The position numbers were made by a program, and so were the translations under genes. Positions 1-10,226 of a stretch of DNA of 64,000 nucleotides are shown here, one piece after another (within the stretch, counting starts at the first letter, position 1; every line of letters starts with the position of its first letter). This DNA comes from Agrococcus jejuensis (lineage in GTDB: Bacteria; Actinomycetota; Actinomycetes; Actinomycetales; Microbacteriaceae). Where the stretch lies: contig NZ_LT629695.1 of NCBI RefSeq assembly GCF_900099705.1, forward strand, positions 310,001-374,000, read 5' to 3'. The notes beneath the pieces were generated by a model, which did not search any database, was not told where the DNA came from, and worked only from the letters and a program-made list of their open reading frames with translations.

Positions 1-2658
1 CGCGACGGGCACCTTCTGCAGGTAGTCGTGGAACGAGTCGTACGGCTCGGGCGAGCGCGCGCCGACGATGGCGTCGACGACGTTCGCGCCGACGTTGCGC
101 ACGGCGCCGAGGCCGAAGCGGATGTCGTCGCCGACGGCCGTGAAGCGCAGCGACGAGGCGTTGACGTCGGGCGGCAGCACCGTGATGCCCATGCGACGGC
201 ACTCCGAGAGGTAGAGCGCCATCTTGTCCTTCGAGTCGCCGACGCTCGTGAGCAGCGCGGCCATGTACTCGGGCGCGTAGTGCGCCTTGAGGTAGGCGGT
301 CCAGTACGAGATGACGCCGTACGCCGCGGAATGCGCCTTGTTGAAGGCGTAGTCCGAGAACGGCAGCAGGATCTCCCACAGCTTGTCGCGGGCCGCCGTC
401 GAGTAGCCGCGCTCGAGCATGCCGTTCGAGAAGCCCTCGAACTGCTTGTCGAGCTCGGACTTCTTCTTCTTGCCCATCGCGCGACGCAGGATGTCGGCCT
501 CGCCGAGCGTGAAGCCGGCGACCTTCTGCGCGATCGCCATCACCTGCTCCTGGTAGATGATGAGGCCGTACGACTCCTCGAGGATGTCGGCGAGCGGCGC
601 CTCGAGCTCGGGGTGGATCGGCGTGATCGCCTGCTGCCCGTTCTTGCGCAACGCGTAGTTCGTGTGCGAGTTCGCACCCATGGGGCCCGGGCGGTACAGG
701 GCGATGAGGGCCGAGATGTCCTCGAACGAGTCGGGGCGCATGAGGCGCATGAGCGAGCGCAGCGGGCCGCCGTCGAGCTGGAAGACGCCGAGCGAGTCAC
801 CGCGCGTCAGCAGGTCGTAGGCGCCGCGGTCGTCGAGCGCGAGCGCCTCGAGGTCGAGCGTCTCGCCACGGTTGGCCGTGATGTTGTCGAGGGCGTCGGA
901 GATGATCGTGAGGTTGCGGAGCCCCAGGAAGTCCATCTTGATGAGGCCGAGCGACTCGCACGTCGGGTAGTCGAACTGCGTGATGATCGCGCCGTCCTGC
1001 TCGCGCTTCATCACGGGGATGATGTCGAGCAGCGGGTCGGACGACATGATGACGCCTGCCGCGTGCACGCCCCACTGGCGCTTCAGGTTCTCGAGGCCCA
1101 GCGCCGTGTCGTAGACGGTGCGCGCGTCGGGGTCGGCGTCGAGGATGGCGCGGAAGTCGCCTGCCTCCTTGTACCGCTGGTGCTCGGGGTCGGTGATGCC
1201 CGAGAGCGGGATGTCCTTCGCCATGATCGGCGCGGGCATCGCCTTCGTGAGGCGCTCGCCGAGGCCGAACGGCTGGCCCAGCACGCGCGTCGCGTCCTTG
1301 AGCGCCTGCTTCGACTTGATCGTGCCGTACGTGACGATCTGCGCGACGCGCTCGGTGCCGTACTTCTCGGTGACGTAGCGGATGACCTCGGAGCGGCGAC
1401 GATCGTCGAAGTCGACGTCGAAGTCGGGCATCGAGACGCGGTCGGGGTTGAGGAAGCGCTCGAAGATGAGGCCGTGCTCGAGCGGGTCGAGATCGGTGAT
1501 GCGCAGCGCGTACGCGGCCATCGAGCCGGCGCCGGAGCCTCGGCCCGGGCCGACGCGGATGCCGTTCTCCTTGGCCCAGTTGATGAAGTCGGCGACGACG
1601 AGGAAGTAGCCGGGGAAGCCCATCTGGGCGATGACGCCCATCTCGTAGTCGGCCTGGGCCTGCACCTTCTCGGTGACGCCGTTCGGGTAGCGACGCTCGA
1701 GACCCGAGGCCACCTCCTCGCGGAACCACGACTCCTCCGTGTGCCCCTCGGGCACGGGGAAGCGCGGCATGTAGTTCGCCTTGGTGTCGAACTGCACGTC
1801 GCAGCGCTCGGCGATCAGCAGCGTGTTGTCGCACGCCTCGGGCCGATCCTTGAAGATGTGCCGCATCTCGGCGGCCGACTTCAGGTAGTAGCCCTCGCCG
1901 TCGAACTTGAAGCGCTTCGGGTCGTGCAGCGTCGTGCCCGACTGCACGCACAGCAGCGCCGAGTGCGCCGTCGCGTCGGCGGCGTGCGTGTAGTGCAGGT
2001 CGTTCGTCGCGACGAGCGGCAGGTCGAGCTCCTTGGCGAGGCGCAGGAGGTCGCCCATCGTGCGGCGCTCGACGTCGATGCCGTGATCCATGATCTCGGC
2101 GAAGAAGTTGTCCTTGCCGAAGATGTCGCGGAACTCGCCCGCGGCCTTCTTCGCCTCGTCGTACTGGCCGAGGCGCAGCTTCGTCTGCACCTCGCCACCG
2201 ACGCATCCGGTCGTGGCGATGATGCCGTCCGCGTACTCGGCGAGCAGCTCGCGGTCGAGGCGCGGCTTGAAGTAGAAGCCCTCCATCGACGCGCGCGACG
2301 CCATGCGGAAGAGGTTGTGCATGCCGGCGGTCGTCTCGGCGAGCAGCGTCATGTGCGTGTACGAGCCACCGCCCGACACGTCGTCGCCGCCGGCGTCGTC
2401 GCCCCAGCGCACGCGCGTGCGGTCGCCGCGGTGCGTGCCGGGCGTCACGTACGCCTCCATGCCGATGATCGGCTTGATGCCGGCGTTCGTCGCCTTCGAC
2501 CAGAAGTCGAACGCGCCGAAGACGTTGCCGTGGTCGGTCATCGCGATGGCGGGCATGCCCTGCTCGACCGCGGCCTCGACGAGCGGCCCGACGTGGGCGG
2601 CGCCGTCGAGCATCGAGTACTCGGTGTGCACGTGGAGGTGCGCGAACTGATCGCTCAT
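1..2658 (-). CDS. dnaE: DNA polymerase III alpha subunit DnaE, 3' end missing
   Basis: Replicative DNA polymerase catalytic subunit. Only the N-terminal 886 residues are present; the C-terminal quarter (family length about 1,150–1,180) lies beyond position 1. The frame opens with a PHP domain ([12 protein letters not shown] at residues 8–19, TDHGN at 41–45). It then shows the polymerase signatures PGRGSGAGS (371–379) and PDFDVDFDD (411–419), the latter holding catalytic aspartates. The ATG at 2658 has GGAGG four bases upstream (complement of 2663–2667), which fixes the start. It is the last gene of the minus-strand series that follows lspA and the RluA-family gene. Family identity is very secure; whether it is the main (DnaE1) copy is inferred from the division-cluster context. 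Confidence 0.96.
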   Translation of the reverse strand, partial: MSDQFAHLHVHTEYSMLDGAAHVGPLVEAAVEQGMPAIAMTDHGNVFGAFDFWSKATNAGIKPIIGMEAYVTPGTHRGDRTRVRWGDDAGGDDVSGGGSYTHMTLLAETTAGMHNLFRMASRASMEGFYFKPRLDRELLAEYADGIIATTGCVGGEVQTKLRLGQYDEAKKAAGEFRDIFGKDNFFAEIMDHGIDVERRTMGDLLRLAKELDLPLVATNDLHYTHAADATAHSALLCVQSGTTLHDPKRFKFDGEGYYLKSAAEMRHIFKDRPEACDNTLLIAERCDVQFDTKANYMPRFPVPEGHTEESWFREEVASGLERRYPNGVTEKVQAQADYEMGVIAQMGFPGYFLVVADFINWAKENGIRVGPGRGSGAGSMAAYALRITDLDPLEHGLIFERFLNPDRVSMPDFDVDFDDRRRSEVIRYVTEKYGTERVAQIVTYGTIKSKQALKDATRVLGQPFGLGERLTKAMPAPIMAKDIPLSGITDPEHQRYKEAGDFRAILDADPDARTVYDTALGLENLKRQWGVHAAGVIMSSDPLLDIIPVMKREQDGAIITQFDYPTCESLGLIKMDFLGLRNLTIISDALDNITANRGETLDLEALALDDRGAYDLLTRGDSLGVFQLDGGPLRSLMRLMRPDSFEDISALIALYRPGPMGANSHTNYALRKNGQQAITPIHPELEAPLADILEESYGLIIYQEQVMAIAQKVAGFTLGEADILRRAMGKKKKSELDKQFEGFSNGMLERGYSTAARDKLWEILLPFSDYAFNKAHSAAYGVISYWTAYLKAHYAPEYMAALLTSVGDSKDKMALYLSECRRMGITVLPPDVNASSLRFTAVGDDIRFGLGAVRNVGANVVDAIVGARSPEPYDSFHDYLQKVPVA

Positions 2659-2731
2659 GTGGCCTCCATCGTACGAGCGACCACCGACGCGACACGATCC
2701 CGACGCGCGCCGGATCGCGTGGATGCGGGCG

Positions 2732-3649
2732 TCAGCCCTCGAGCACCTCGAGCGCGTGCCGCAGGTCGGCCGAGGGCTCGCTCGTCGTCTCGAGCCACTC
2801 CCCCGTCGCGGGATGCGTGAAGCCCAGGCGCACGGCGTGCAGCCACTGCCGCTCGAGCCCGAGGCGCGCCGACAGCGTGGGGTCGGCGCCGTACATCGCG
2901 TCGCCGAGGCAGGGGTGCCGCTGCGCGGCCATGTGCACGCGGATCTGGTGCGTGCGACCCGTCTCGAGATGCACCTCGACGAGGCTGCCGTCGCGGAACG
3001 CCTCGATCGTCTCGTAGTGCGTCACGGCGTGCTTGCCGCTCGACACGACCGCGAAGCGCCACTCATGGCTCGGGTGCCGACCGATGGGTGCGTCGATCGT
3101 GCCGCGCAGCGGATCGGGATGCCCCTGCACCGCCGCGTGGTAGACCTTCTCGACCTCGCGGTCGTGGAACTGCGCCTTGAGCGAGGTGTAGGCGCGCTCG
3201 CTCTTCGCGACGACCATGAGCCCGCTCGTGCCCGCGTCGAGACGGTGCACGATGCCCTGGCGCTCGGCGGCGCCCGACGTCGAGATGCGGAAGCCCGCGG
3301 CCGCGAGGGCGCCGGGCACCGTCGGCCCCGACCATCCCATCGACGGATGCGCGGCGACGCCAGCGGGCTTGTCGACGACCACGAGGTCGTCGTCGTCGTG
3401 CACGATCCGCAGGTCGGGCACCGCGATGGGCTCGACCGTCGGCTCGCGCCTGGCCTCCCACCGCACCTCGAGCCACGCATCTCCGCGCAGCCGATCGGAC
3501 TTGCCGAGCACGCGGCCATCCTGCACGGCGCCGCCGGCCTCGATCGCGTCGGCGACCGCGGTGCGGGAGAGCCCGAGCACGCGGGCGATGCCGGCATCGG
3601 CGCGCTGCCCGTCGAGGCCGGGCGGCACGATGAGGGAGCGCTCCTCCAT
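2732..3649 (-). CDS. RluA-family 23S rRNA pseudouridine synthase
   Basis: Converts specific uridines in RNA, most likely 23S rRNA, to pseudouridine. The 305 residues carry an S4-like RNA-binding region at about 12–60 and the family catalytic motif [10 protein letters not shown] with the nucleophilic aspartate at 138. [11 protein letters not shown] follows further on, as in RluA/RluD proteins. The ATG at 3649 overlaps the lspA stop codon by one base (TGATG), so translation is probably coupled to lspA, an arrangement common in Gram-positive bacteria. The exact target uridine cannot be read from the sequence, so no RluA/C/D letter is assigned. Confidence 0.93.
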   Translation of the reverse strand: MEERSLIVPPGLDGQRADAGIARVLGLSRTAVADAIEAGGAVQDGRVLGKSDRLRGDAWLEVRWEARREPTVEPIAVPDLRIVHDDDDLVVVDKPAGVAAHPSMGWSGPTVPGALAAAGFRISTSGAAERQGIVHRLDAGTSGLMVVAKSERAYTSLKAQFHDREVEKVYHAAVQGHPDPLRGTIDAPIGRHPSHEWRFAVVSSGKHAVTHYETIEAFRDGSLVEVHLETGRTHQIRVHMAAQRHPCLGDAMYGADPTLSARLGLERQWLHAVRLGFTHPATGEWLETTSEPSADLRHALEVLEG

Positions 3650-4227
3650 CAGTCCGAGCTGCTCGCAGCCTCGGACTCGGGGCGCGACGCGGCCTCCGGC
3701 GCGGCCTCGGGCGTCGGCTCATCGGTACGGCGCACGCCGTCGAGGCCCTCGCCGCGCAGCACGAGCACGATGAACGCACCCATGGCGCAGACGACGAACA
3801 TGTCGGCGACGTTGAAGATCGCCGGGAAGCCCCACACCTGGATGAAGTCGATCACGTGACCCTGCAGGCCGCCGGGCTCGCGGATGATGCGGTCGGTGAG
3901 GTTGCCGACGACGCCGCCGAGCAGCGCGCCGAGCACGATGGTCCACGCGAGCGACCGCACGCGGAACGCCTGCACGAGGATGACGACCGCGACGACGGCG
4001 GAGATGAGCGTGAAGATCCACGTCATCCCTGCCGCCAGCGAGAACGCGGCGCCGGGGTTGCGCACGAAGTGCCACTGCAGCACCTCGCCGAGCACCTGCA
4101 CCTGCTGCCCCTCCGGCAGCGTCGCCAGCACCCACTCCTTCACGAGGAGGTCGACGCCCCAGGCTGCGACGGCGATGCCGACGAGCAGCCCGACGAGGCG
4201 CCAGGCGACGCCGCGGGTGGCGGCCAC
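3649..4227 (-). CDS. lspA: lipoprotein signal peptidase (signal peptidase II)
   Basis: Membrane aspartyl protease that removes the signal peptide from prolipoproteins after lipidation. The 192-residue protein has four hydrophobic segments and the family motifs RNPGAAFS (about 56–63), GNLTDR with aspartate 112, and FNVAD with aspartate 142; the two aspartates are the catalytic dyad. The start is a GTG at 4227, immediately after the divIVA stop codon with no gap. The last 30 or so residues are a Glu/Ala/Ser-rich polar tail beyond the catalytic core. It is followed by the RluA-family gene with a one-base overlap. Confidence 0.95.
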   Translation of the reverse strand: MAATRGVAWRLVGLLVGIAVAAWGVDLLVKEWVLATLPEGQQVQVLGEVLQWHFVRNPGAAFSLAAGMTWIFTLISAVVAVVILVQAFRVRSLAWTIVLGALLGGVVGNLTDRIIREPGGLQGHVIDFIQVWGFPAIFNVADMFVVCAMGAFIVLVLRGEGLDGVRRTDEPTPEAAPEAASRPESEAASSSD

Positions 4228-4866
4228 CTACTGCTGCGCGGGAGCGGAGGAGCCGCCGAACGCGAACGACGTGCGGTCGAGGTCGCGCAGCTGGCTCTCG
4301 ATGTAGCCGCGCAGGCGCAGACGGTAGTCGCGCTCGAACGTCTTCAGCTCGTCGATCTTCGTCTCGAGGTCGGACTTCTCCTGCTCGAGCGTCGTCTTCG
4401 TCTTCTCGAACTCCTTGTCGAGGTCGGCGCGACGCTTCGTCGCGGCCGTCTCGATCTCCTTCGCCTGGCCCTCGGCCTCGGCGACGAGCTCGTCCTTGCG
4501 GCGCTGGCCCTCTGCCACGTGCTCGTCGTGCACGCGCTGGGCGAGGGCGAGGAGACCCTCGGGCGACACGGCGGTCGCGGAGGCGTCGGCCTCGGCGGCG
4601 GGGGCCGGCGCGGGCGCCTCGACGACGGGAGCCGGCGTGGGCTCGGGAGCGGGCGCCGATGCGACGGGCGCGGCGACGGGGGCTGCGGGGGCGCCGGACT
4701 CGAGCTCGGCGACGCGGGCCTCGAGACGCTCCTTCTCGGCGATGATCGCGCGGAACTCCGTCACGATCTCGTCGAGGAAGTTGTCGACCTCATCCTGGTC
4801 GTAGCCGTCGCGGAAGCGCGTCGTCTCGAACGTCCTCTCGACGATGTCGTTCGGCGTCAGTGCCAT
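4228..4866 (-). CDS. divIVA: DivIVA/Wag31 polar growth and septum-site protein
   Basis: Coiled-coil scaffold that marks curved membrane at poles and septa and directs polar wall growth in actinobacteria. The 212-residue protein begins with the DivIVA membrane-binding segment (LTPNDIVERTF, then GYDQDEVDNFLDEI). A first short coiled coil is followed by an Ala/Pro/Glu linker (about 60–95) and a long charged coiled coil (about 110–195). It lies between yggT and lspA, the usual actinobacterial place. ATG at 4866. In Mycobacterium, Wag31 is phosphorylated by Ser/Thr kinases; whether the PknL-like kinase at 25.4 kb acts here is not visible. Confidence 0.95.
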   Translation of the reverse strand: MALTPNDIVERTFETTRFRDGYDQDEVDNFLDEIVTEFRAIIAEKERLEARVAELESGAPAAPVAAPVASAPAPEPTPAPVVEAPAPAPAAEADASATAVSPEGLLALAQRVHDEHVAEGQRRKDELVAEAEGQAKEIETAATKRRADLDKEFEKTKTTLEQEKSDLETKIDELKTFERDYRLRLRGYIESQLRDLDRTSFAFGGSSAPAQQ

Positions 4867-4975
4867 CGTGCAGCCTTTCCTCGAGGATCGGAGTCCACTG
4901 TAGTGCGCGGCTCCGGGGGATGGATCGAGTGTCGAGCCTACCGGCCCGACGGGGGTCGCCGAGGCGACCGTGTGG

Positions 4976-5266
4976 TCAGGAGGCCATGGCTCCCGAGATC
5001 ACGACGACGACGAGCACGAGCGCCATGACGGCGAGCATCGACAGGTCGAGCATCGCGCCGCCGACGCGCACGGGCTTCACGATGCGGCGCGCGACGCGCA
5101 GGATCGGGTCGGTGAGCGTGAGGATCGTCACGGAGACGGCGAGCCAGAGGCCCGTGGGCTTCCAGTCGCGGCGCACCTGGCGCACGACGTCGAGGATCAC
5201 ACGGGCCCAGAGCACGTAGAAGAGGATGTTCGCCGCGACGTACACGGCGAAGGCGACGACCTGCAC
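4976..5266 (-). CDS. YggT family small membrane protein
   Basis: A 96-residue integral membrane protein of the YggT family, with one hydrophobic segment at each end and the conserved middle stretch TDPILRVARRIVKP. The family usually sits next to sepF and divIVA and is thought to help membrane or divisome organisation; no biochemical activity is established. The start is GTG at 5266, one base after the sepF stop codon, so the two are probably translationally coupled. The 109 bases between this gene and divIVA hold no other gene and may carry the divIVA promoter. Confidence 0.88.
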   Translation of the reverse strand: MQVVAFAVYVAANILFYVLWARVILDVVRQVRRDWKPTGLWLAVSVTILTLTDPILRVARRIVKPVRVGGAMLDLSMLAVMALVLVVVVISGAMAS

Positions 5267-5267
5267 G

Positions 5268-5735
5268 TCAGTGCGCGAAGGCGTCGGTCTCGCCGACCTC
5301 CATGCGCCCGCCCGCGACCGCGATGTGCTCGGGCGTCAGGAGGTAGACCTTCGTCGTGACGCGCTCGATGCGACCCTGCAGACCCTGCGTGAGGCCCGCG
5401 GAGAAGTCGATGAGGCGACGTGCGTCGCCATCGGTCATCTGCGACAAGTTGATGATGACGGGCGTGCCGTCGCGGAACGCGCCGGCGATCTCCTGCGCGT
5501 CCTTGTACTGGCGCGGGTGCACCGTGAGGATCTCGTGCATCGACCCGACCTCCTGGGCTGCGGGGCGCAGCGGTGCCACGGCGCGCGGCTTCGACTCGTG
5601 GCGCTCGGGGCGGCGCTCGGCACGCTCCTCGCGCTGCTCGGGCTCGGAGGCGCGCACGGCGGGCGACTCCTGCGTCAGCTCGTCCTCCTCGGCGAAGCCG
5701 AAGTACACGGCTGCCTTCTTCAATGCGTTGCTCAT
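5268..5735 (-). CDS. sepF: cell division protein SepF
   Basis: FtsZ-binding membrane anchor that aligns Z-ring filaments, doing the work of FtsA and ZipA in bacteria without them, as here. The 155 residues start with a short amphipathic N-terminus ([13 protein letters not shown]) expected to bind membrane. A Glu/Arg/Pro-rich linker follows (about 20–62), then the globular SepF domain ([16 protein letters not shown] through [21 protein letters not shown]). ATG at 5735 with GGGAGG-type purines just upstream. It lies 25 bases downstream of yggS and one base upstream of yggT. Confidence 0.95.
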   Translation of the reverse strand: MSNALKKAAVYFGFAEEDELTQESPAVRASEPEQREERAERRPERHESKPRAVAPLRPAAQEVGSMHEILTVHPRQYKDAQEIAGAFRDGTPVIINLSQMTDGDARRLIDFSAGLTQGLQGRIERVTTKVYLLTPEHIAVAGGRMEVGETDAFAH

Positions 5736-5760
5736 GCGATCCTCCCGATCTCACTCCAGG

Positions 5761-6432
5761 CTACGGAGTGGTTGGCCGTTCTCCCGTGATTGCCGTGCCG
5801 ATCCGCAGGTGTGTCGCGCCGTGCTCGAGCGCGACATGCCAGTCCTGGGACATGCCTGCGGACAGCCAGCGGGCCGTCGGGGCGATGCGGTGCACGCGGT
5901 CGGCGTAGGTCGCGAGGCGCGCGAACGCGGATGCGGGCTCCTCGCCGAGCGGCGCGATGGCCATGACGCCCAGCAGGCGCAGCGCCGGCGACGCCTCGAC
6001 GCGCTCGGCGAGCGCCTCGAGGGATGCGGGCTCGACGCCGCCGCGACCGGGGTCGTCGGTGAGGTTGACCTGCACGAACGCGTCGCGCACCGGCAGCTCG
6101 TCGCCGGGCTCGCCGCCCTCGAGCGCATCCACGATCGCCGTGGAGTCGATCGAGTGCAGCACGTGCGCGTACCGCGCGACCTGCCGCGCCTTCTTGCGCT
6201 GCAGCTGCCCGACGTAGTGCCACGTGAGGTCGAGCGACTCGAGCTCGGCGGCCTTGTCGCGCGCCTCGGGGTGGCGCGACTCCCCCATGTCGCGCTGGCC
6301 CGCCGCTGCGAGCTCCTGCACGAGGGATGCGGGATGGAACTTCGTGACCACGACGAGCGTCGCGTCGGCGCCGTAGGGCGCCGACGCGATCTCGTCGCGG
6401 ATGGCTGCGAGCCGTTCGGCCGCGGTCGACAT
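5761..6432 (-). CDS. YggS/PLPBP pyridoxal-phosphate homeostasis protein
   Basis: Alanine-racemase-fold protein that binds pyridoxal 5'-phosphate and buffers it in the cell; no catalytic activity is known for the family. The 223 residues include the PLP lysine in LVVVTKFHP, the HYVGQLQRKKARQV block, and the phosphate-binding end LRIGTAITGERP. The usual GENY/GENR stretch reads GESRHPEARDKAAEL. The ATG at 6432 was chosen because it gives the family N-terminus (STAAERLAAIRDEI) and lies 11 bases after the ftsZ stop codon. The YfiH-like gene often found between ftsZ and yggS in actinobacteria is absent. Confidence 0.92.
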   Translation of the reverse strand: MSTAAERLAAIRDEIASAPYGADATLVVVTKFHPASLVQELAAAGQRDMGESRHPEARDKAAELESLDLTWHYVGQLQRKKARQVARYAHVLHSIDSTAIVDALEGGEPGDELPVRDAFVQVNLTDDPGRGGVEPASLEALAERVEASPALRLLGVMAIAPLGEEPASAFARLATYADRVHRIAPTARWLSAGMSQDWHVALEHGATHLRIGTAITGERPTTP

Positions 6433-6443
6433 CCGCCGGCCTC

Positions 6444-7625
6444 CTACTGGCGCAGGAAGTCGGGCAGGAACTCGTCCTCGTCCTCGTCGCTGTCGCCGAG
6501 CGGCTGCACCGGGCCCGTGAGGTGCTCGGGCACCTCGGGCGTCGGGCCCGCGTGGCGGCCGGCGACGGGCGCGGGCTCCACCGTCTCGGCTGCCGCGGCG
6601 CCGCCGAGGAAGCCGCCGACGCCGGCGTCGCGCGCGGGCGTGGAGCGCAGCAGCTCCTCGTCGGTGCGCGCGAGGGGCGCGCCGCCGTCGAAGCCGGCCG
6701 CGATGACCGTGACGCGCACCTCGTCGCCGAGCGTGTCGTCGATGACGGTGCCGAAGATGATGTTCGCCTCGGGGTGCACGGCCTCCTGCACGAGCTTCGC
6801 CGCGTCGTAGGTCTCGTGGATGCCGAGGTTCGACGACGCCTGGATCGACAGCAGCACGCCATGCGCGCCGTCGATCTTGGCCTCGAGCAGCGGGCTCGCG
6901 ACGGCGAGCTCGGCGGCCTTGATGGCGCGGTCGGCGCCGCGCGACGAGCCGATGCCCATGAGCGCGGAGCCCGCACCCTGCATGACGCTCTTGACGTCGG
7001 CGAAGTCGACGTTGATGAGGCCCGGGGTCGTGATGAGGTCGGTGATGCCCTGCACGCCGGCGAGCAGCACCTGGTCGGCGGTCTCGAAGGCCTCGACCAT
7101 CGAGATGCCCATGTCGGAGATCTCGAGCAGGCGGTCGTTCGGCACGACGATGAGCGTGTCGACCTCGTTCTTCAGCGCCTCGACGCCGGCCTCGGCCTGC
7201 GCCTGGCGGCGCTTGCCCTCGAACGAGAACGGCTTCGTCACGACGCCGACGGTCAGGGCGCCGAGGCTCTTGGCGATCCGCGCGACGACGGGCGCGCCGC
7301 CCGTGCCGGTGCCGCCACCCTCGCCCGCGGTGACGAAGACCATGTCGGAGCCCGCGAGGGCCTCCTCGATCTCCTCGGCGTGGTCCTCGGCGGCGCGGCG
7401 ACCCACCTCGGGGTCGGCACCTGCGCCGAGGCCCTTCGTGAGTTCGCGGCCGACGTCGAGCTTGACGTCGGCGTCGCTGAGCAGCAGCGCCTGCGCGTCG
7501 GTGTTGATCGCGATGAACTCGACGCCACGCAGGCCCAGGTCGATCATCCGGTTCACGGCGTTCACGCCGCCGCCGCCGACGCCGACCACCTTGATGACGG
7601 CGAGGTAGTTGTTGTTCGAAGTCAC
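6444..7625 (-). CDS. ftsZ: cell division GTPase FtsZ
   Basis: Tubulin-like GTPase that forms the division ring. The 393-residue protein has the N-terminal GTPase core with the G-box [12 protein letters not shown], the NDRLLEISD stretch and the T7-loop region ([10 protein letters not shown]). A variable linker follows from about 315, ending in the conserved tail [10 protein letters not shown] that contacts SepF and other partners. The start is GTG at 7625. A 193-base gap separates it from ftsQ; that gap holds an inverted repeat (7652–7668) and an AACCTTCAA box (7645–7653), so ftsZ very probably has its own regulated promoter. Confidence 0.98.
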   Translation of the reverse strand: MTSNNNYLAVIKVVGVGGGGVNAVNRMIDLGLRGVEFIAINTDAQALLLSDADVKLDVGRELTKGLGAGADPEVGRRAAEDHAEEIEEALAGSDMVFVTAGEGGGTGTGGAPVVARIAKSLGALTVGVVTKPFSFEGKRRQAQAEAGVEALKNEVDTLIVVPNDRLLEISDMGISMVEAFETADQVLLAGVQGITDLITTPGLINVDFADVKSVMQGAGSALMGIGSSRGADRAIKAAELAVASPLLEAKIDGAHGVLLSIQASSNLGIHETYDAAKLVQEAVHPEANIIFGTVIDDTLGDEVRVTVIAAGFDGGAPLARTDEELLRSTPARDAGVGGFLGGAAAAETVEPAPVAGRHAGPTPEVPEHLTGPVQPLGDSDEDEDEFLPDFLRQ

Positions 7626-7644
7626 GGTCCGGCCCCTCGATCGA

Positions 7645-7668
7645 AACCTTCAACCTCAGGTAGAGGTT
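7645..7668 (-). promoter_or_regulatory. probable operator upstream of ftsZ
   Basis: Twenty to forty bases before the ftsZ GTG lies AACCTC-AGGTA-GAGGTT (7652–7668), a 6-bp inverted repeat with a 5-base spacer. It directly adjoins AACCTTCAA (7645–7653). The same AACCTTCAA word occurs upstream of the MerR gene at 45 kb. MerR-type FtsR is known to activate ftsZ in Corynebacterium, so this is a candidate FtsR site; the assignment is inference. Confidence 0.5.
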
Positions 7669-7818
7669 TAGAGATTTCCTCAGCGTTCTTTGTCGGTTCC
7701 GACGGTACGGCCGGCGCGCGGCACGATCCCCGAGACACGCCGCGCGGATGCGAGGACGCGCAGACGATGCACCCCGCGCGTGTCGCGGGCGGTCGCCGGG
7801 GCCGGCTCGCGGCGTGCG

Positions 7819-8823
7819 TCAGGGACGCACGACGGGATGCTCGGGCGCACTCACGTCGAACGTGACGGGCGTCGCAGGATCCGCTGCGGCGACCAGCGCC
7901 GTGAGCACGTCGGCCTTGAGACCCGCCTCGTCGGCGCTCCCCCACACCACCTGCTGGCCGGACGCGAGCGTCATCGTCACGTCGTCGCTCGTCGTCGCCG
8001 TGATCGACGCGACCTGCTCGCGCAGCACCGTCGGCATCGCCACGAGCGACGCGGCGACGGCGCCGAACGCATCCGACCCCACCTCGACGCTCTCGAGGCG
8101 CGGGAGCGGCGTGCCGTCGGGCATGCCCAGGTGCACGCCCGCGGGGTCGAGCATCGTGTCCTGCCCGTCGAGCGACGCGACCACGACGGGCTGCCGCTCG
8201 ACGACGCGCACGACGATCGTGCCGGGCGGCACGACGTCGATGACGAACGACTCGAGACCCGTGAAGCGCTCGAGGTCCTCGCGCACGCCCGCATCCGTCA
8301 CCGTCGCGATCGGCTGGCCCAGGTGCCCGGCGAGCGCCGCCTGCAGCGCCGACGCCTCGAGCCGCTGCGTGCCCTGCACCTCGATCTCGCGCACCGCCAT
8401 GAGCGGCGAGTGCACGAGCCCCACGAGCACCGCGAACGCTGCGGCGAGCGCACCGACGACGATGAGCGACCTGCGCAGTCGACGACGCGAGGCCGCCGTG
8501 AACCGGCGCACCTCCGACCGCTCCGCCCGCTTGCGGTCGCGGTCGGCCTGCCGCGCGCGAGCCTGCGTGCGCCGCGCGTCGATGCGGTCGAGGCGCAGCT
8601 GTCGCAGCTCGGCCTCGCGCAGCAGCCGATCCGTGCGGCTCGCGTGCGACTCGCTGCGGCGGCGCCCACGGCCGCGCGTCACGATCGCGTCGAGGTCCTC
8701 CGTCGGCGCAGCCGCGTCGACGACCGCGGGCTCCTCGACGCCCGGCGTCGGCTCGGCCGCCGCCGGCTGCTCGGGCTCCCGCCGCGGCCGCGGCGGTCCG
8801 TCGAACCCCTCCGGTCGCCTCAC
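7819..8823 (-). CDS. ftsQ: cell division protein FtsQ/DivIB
   Basis: Bitopic divisome protein linking the Z-ring to septal wall synthesis. The 334 residues consist of a long basic cytoplasmic N-terminus (1–118, rich in Arg and Ala), one membrane span (about 119–137), and an external POTRA domain (about 141–212, beginning [14 protein letters not shown]) followed by the FtsQ beta domain. The GTG at 8823 overlaps the murC stop codon (GTGA), indicating coupled translation; it is the only start that fits this junction. The length is at the upper end for actinobacterial FtsQ because of the charged N-terminus. Confidence 0.92.
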   Translation of the reverse strand: MRRPEGFDGPPRPRREPEQPAAAEPTPGVEEPAVVDAAAPTEDLDAIVTRGRGRRRSESHASRTDRLLREAELRQLRLDRIDARRTQARARQADRDRKRAERSEVRRFTAASRRRLRRSLIVVGALAAAFAVLVGLVHSPLMAVREIEVQGTQRLEASALQAALAGHLGQPIATVTDAGVREDLERFTGLESFVIDVVPPGTIVVRVVERQPVVVASLDGQDTMLDPAGVHLGMPDGTPLPRLESVEVGSDAFGAVAASLVAMPTVLREQVASITATTSDDVTMTLASGQQVVWGSADEAGLKADVLTALVAAADPATPVTFDVSAPEHPVVRP

Positions 8824-10226
8824 CCGTCGCCGTCCGTCGCCTCGAGCGACTCGAGCAGCTGCGGGATGATGCGGTACACGTCGCCGCACGACAGCGTCAT
8901 CACGAGGTCGCCGTCCTGCGCGATCTCGCCCACGCGGTCGGCCGCGGCCTGCCAGTCGGGCAGGAAGTCGACCTTGGCGTCGTCGGCGAACGCGTTCGAC
9001 ACGAGCGCGCCCGTGACGCCGGGGATGGGGTCCTCGCGCGCGCCGTAGACGTCGAGCACGATCGTGTGGTCGGCGAGCCGCTCGTACGCGGCCGCGAACT
9101 CCGTCGCCATGTCGCGCGTGCGGGAGTACAGGTGCGGCTGGTGCACGGCGATGAGCCTGCCGCCGCCCAGCACGGTGCGGGCGCCCGCGAGGGCGGCCTC
9201 GACCTCGGCCGGGTGGTGGGCGTAGTCGTCGTACACGCGCACGCCGCGCCGCTCGCCGTGCGACTCGAAGCGCCTGCCCGTGCCCGCGAAGCTCGAGAGC
9301 GCCTCGGCCGCGGCGGCCGGCGCGATGCCGAGCTGCAGCAGCACCGCGAAGGCGCCCGCGGCGTTGACGGCGTTGTGGTGGCCCACGACGTCCATCGCGA
9401 TCGCGTGCCGCTCCCCCGCGTGCTCGACGACGCAATGGATGCCCGCGCCGGTCTCGACCTCGACGACGCGCACGTCGGCATCCTCGCGCTCGCCGAACGT
9501 CACGACGCGCTCGTGGTGCATGAGGTCGCGCACGCGGCGTGCGCCGGCGTCGTCGCTCGAGATGACGACGGCCTCGGAGGCCGCGTCGGCGAACTGCGCG
9601 AACGCCGCGTCGAACGCGCCGGGCGTGCCGTAGTGGTCGAGGTGGTCGGTGTCGACGTTCGTCACGAGGGCGACCGCGACGTCGTACAGCAGGAACGAGC
9701 CGTCGGACTCGTCGGCCTCGAGCACGAACAGGTCGCTCGGCCCGTGGCCGCTCGAGCCGCCGAGGCCCGCGATCGTGCCGCCGTTCACGTAGCTCGCGCC
9801 CGCATCCAGGCGGTGCAGGGCCCACACGACCATGCCGGTCGACGTCGTCTTGCCGTGCGCGCCCGCGACGGCGACGAGCCGCTTGCCGCGCGCGAGCAGG
9901 TGCAGCGCCTGCGAGCGGTGCAGCACGGGGATGCCCCGCTCCTGCGCCGCGACGAGCTCGGGGTTCGTCGGCCAGAGCGCGCTCGTCACGACGACGGCGT
10001 CGACGTCGGCGGGCAGGTTGGCGGCGTCGTGCCCCACGGCCACGGTCGCGCCGTGCGTCACGAGGGCGTCGACGGTCGCGGAGCCCGAGCGGTCGGAGCC
10101 CGACACGCGCACGCCCTCGTCGAGCAGCATGTGGGCGATGCCCGACATGCCGGAGCCGCCGATGCCGATCATGTGCACGCGCTCGATCCCCTCGGGGATG
10201 GGCTGCGTCAGGTCGGGCTCGATCAT
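8820..10226 (-). CDS. murC: UDP-N-acetylmuramate–L-alanine ligase
   Basis: Adds L-alanine to UDP-MurNAc using ATP, the first amino-acid step of the peptidoglycan stem peptide, in the cytoplasm. The 468 residues contain the N-terminal UDP-binding [11 protein letters not shown], the P-loop [20 protein letters not shown], the [10 protein letters not shown] block and the C-terminal [10 protein letters not shown] typical of MurC. The ATG at 10226 overlaps the murG stop (ATGA), and the stop overlaps ftsQ. The N-terminus [21 protein letters not shown] matches the family. Confidence 0.97.
   Translation of the reverse strand: MIEPDLTQPIPEGIERVHMIGIGGSGMSGIAHMLLDEGVRVSGSDRSGSATVDALVTHGATVAVGHDAANLPADVDAVVVTSALWPTNPELVAAQERGIPVLHRSQALHLLARGKRLVAVAGAHGKTTSTGMVVWALHRLDAGASYVNGGTIAGLGGSSGHGPSDLFVLEADESDGSFLLYDVAVALVTNVDTDHLDHYGTPGAFDAAFAQFADAASEAVVISSDDAGARRVRDLMHHERVVTFGEREDADVRVVEVETGAGIHCVVEHAGERHAIAMDVVGHHNAVNAAGAFAVLLQLGIAPAAAAEALSSFAGTGRRFESHGERRGVRVYDDYAHHPAEVEAALAGARTVLGGGRLIAVHQPHLYSRTRDMATEFAAAYERLADHTIVLDVYGAREDPIPGVTGALVSNAFADDAKVDFLPDWQAAADRVGEIAQDGDLVMTLSCGDVYRIIPQLLESLEATDGDG

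Noticed and set aside
797..2695. 632-codon minus-strand frame overlapping dnaE
   Set aside because: Shifted frame of dnaE with an Arg/His/Gly-rich product. The true dnaE frame from 2658 gives the PHP and polymerase motifs.
28..2820. Very long open frame on the plus strand opposite dnaE
   Set aside because: It is a codon-bias shadow of dnaE: Arg/Val/Glu/Asp-rich low-complexity protein without domains, fully antisense to a well supported gene.
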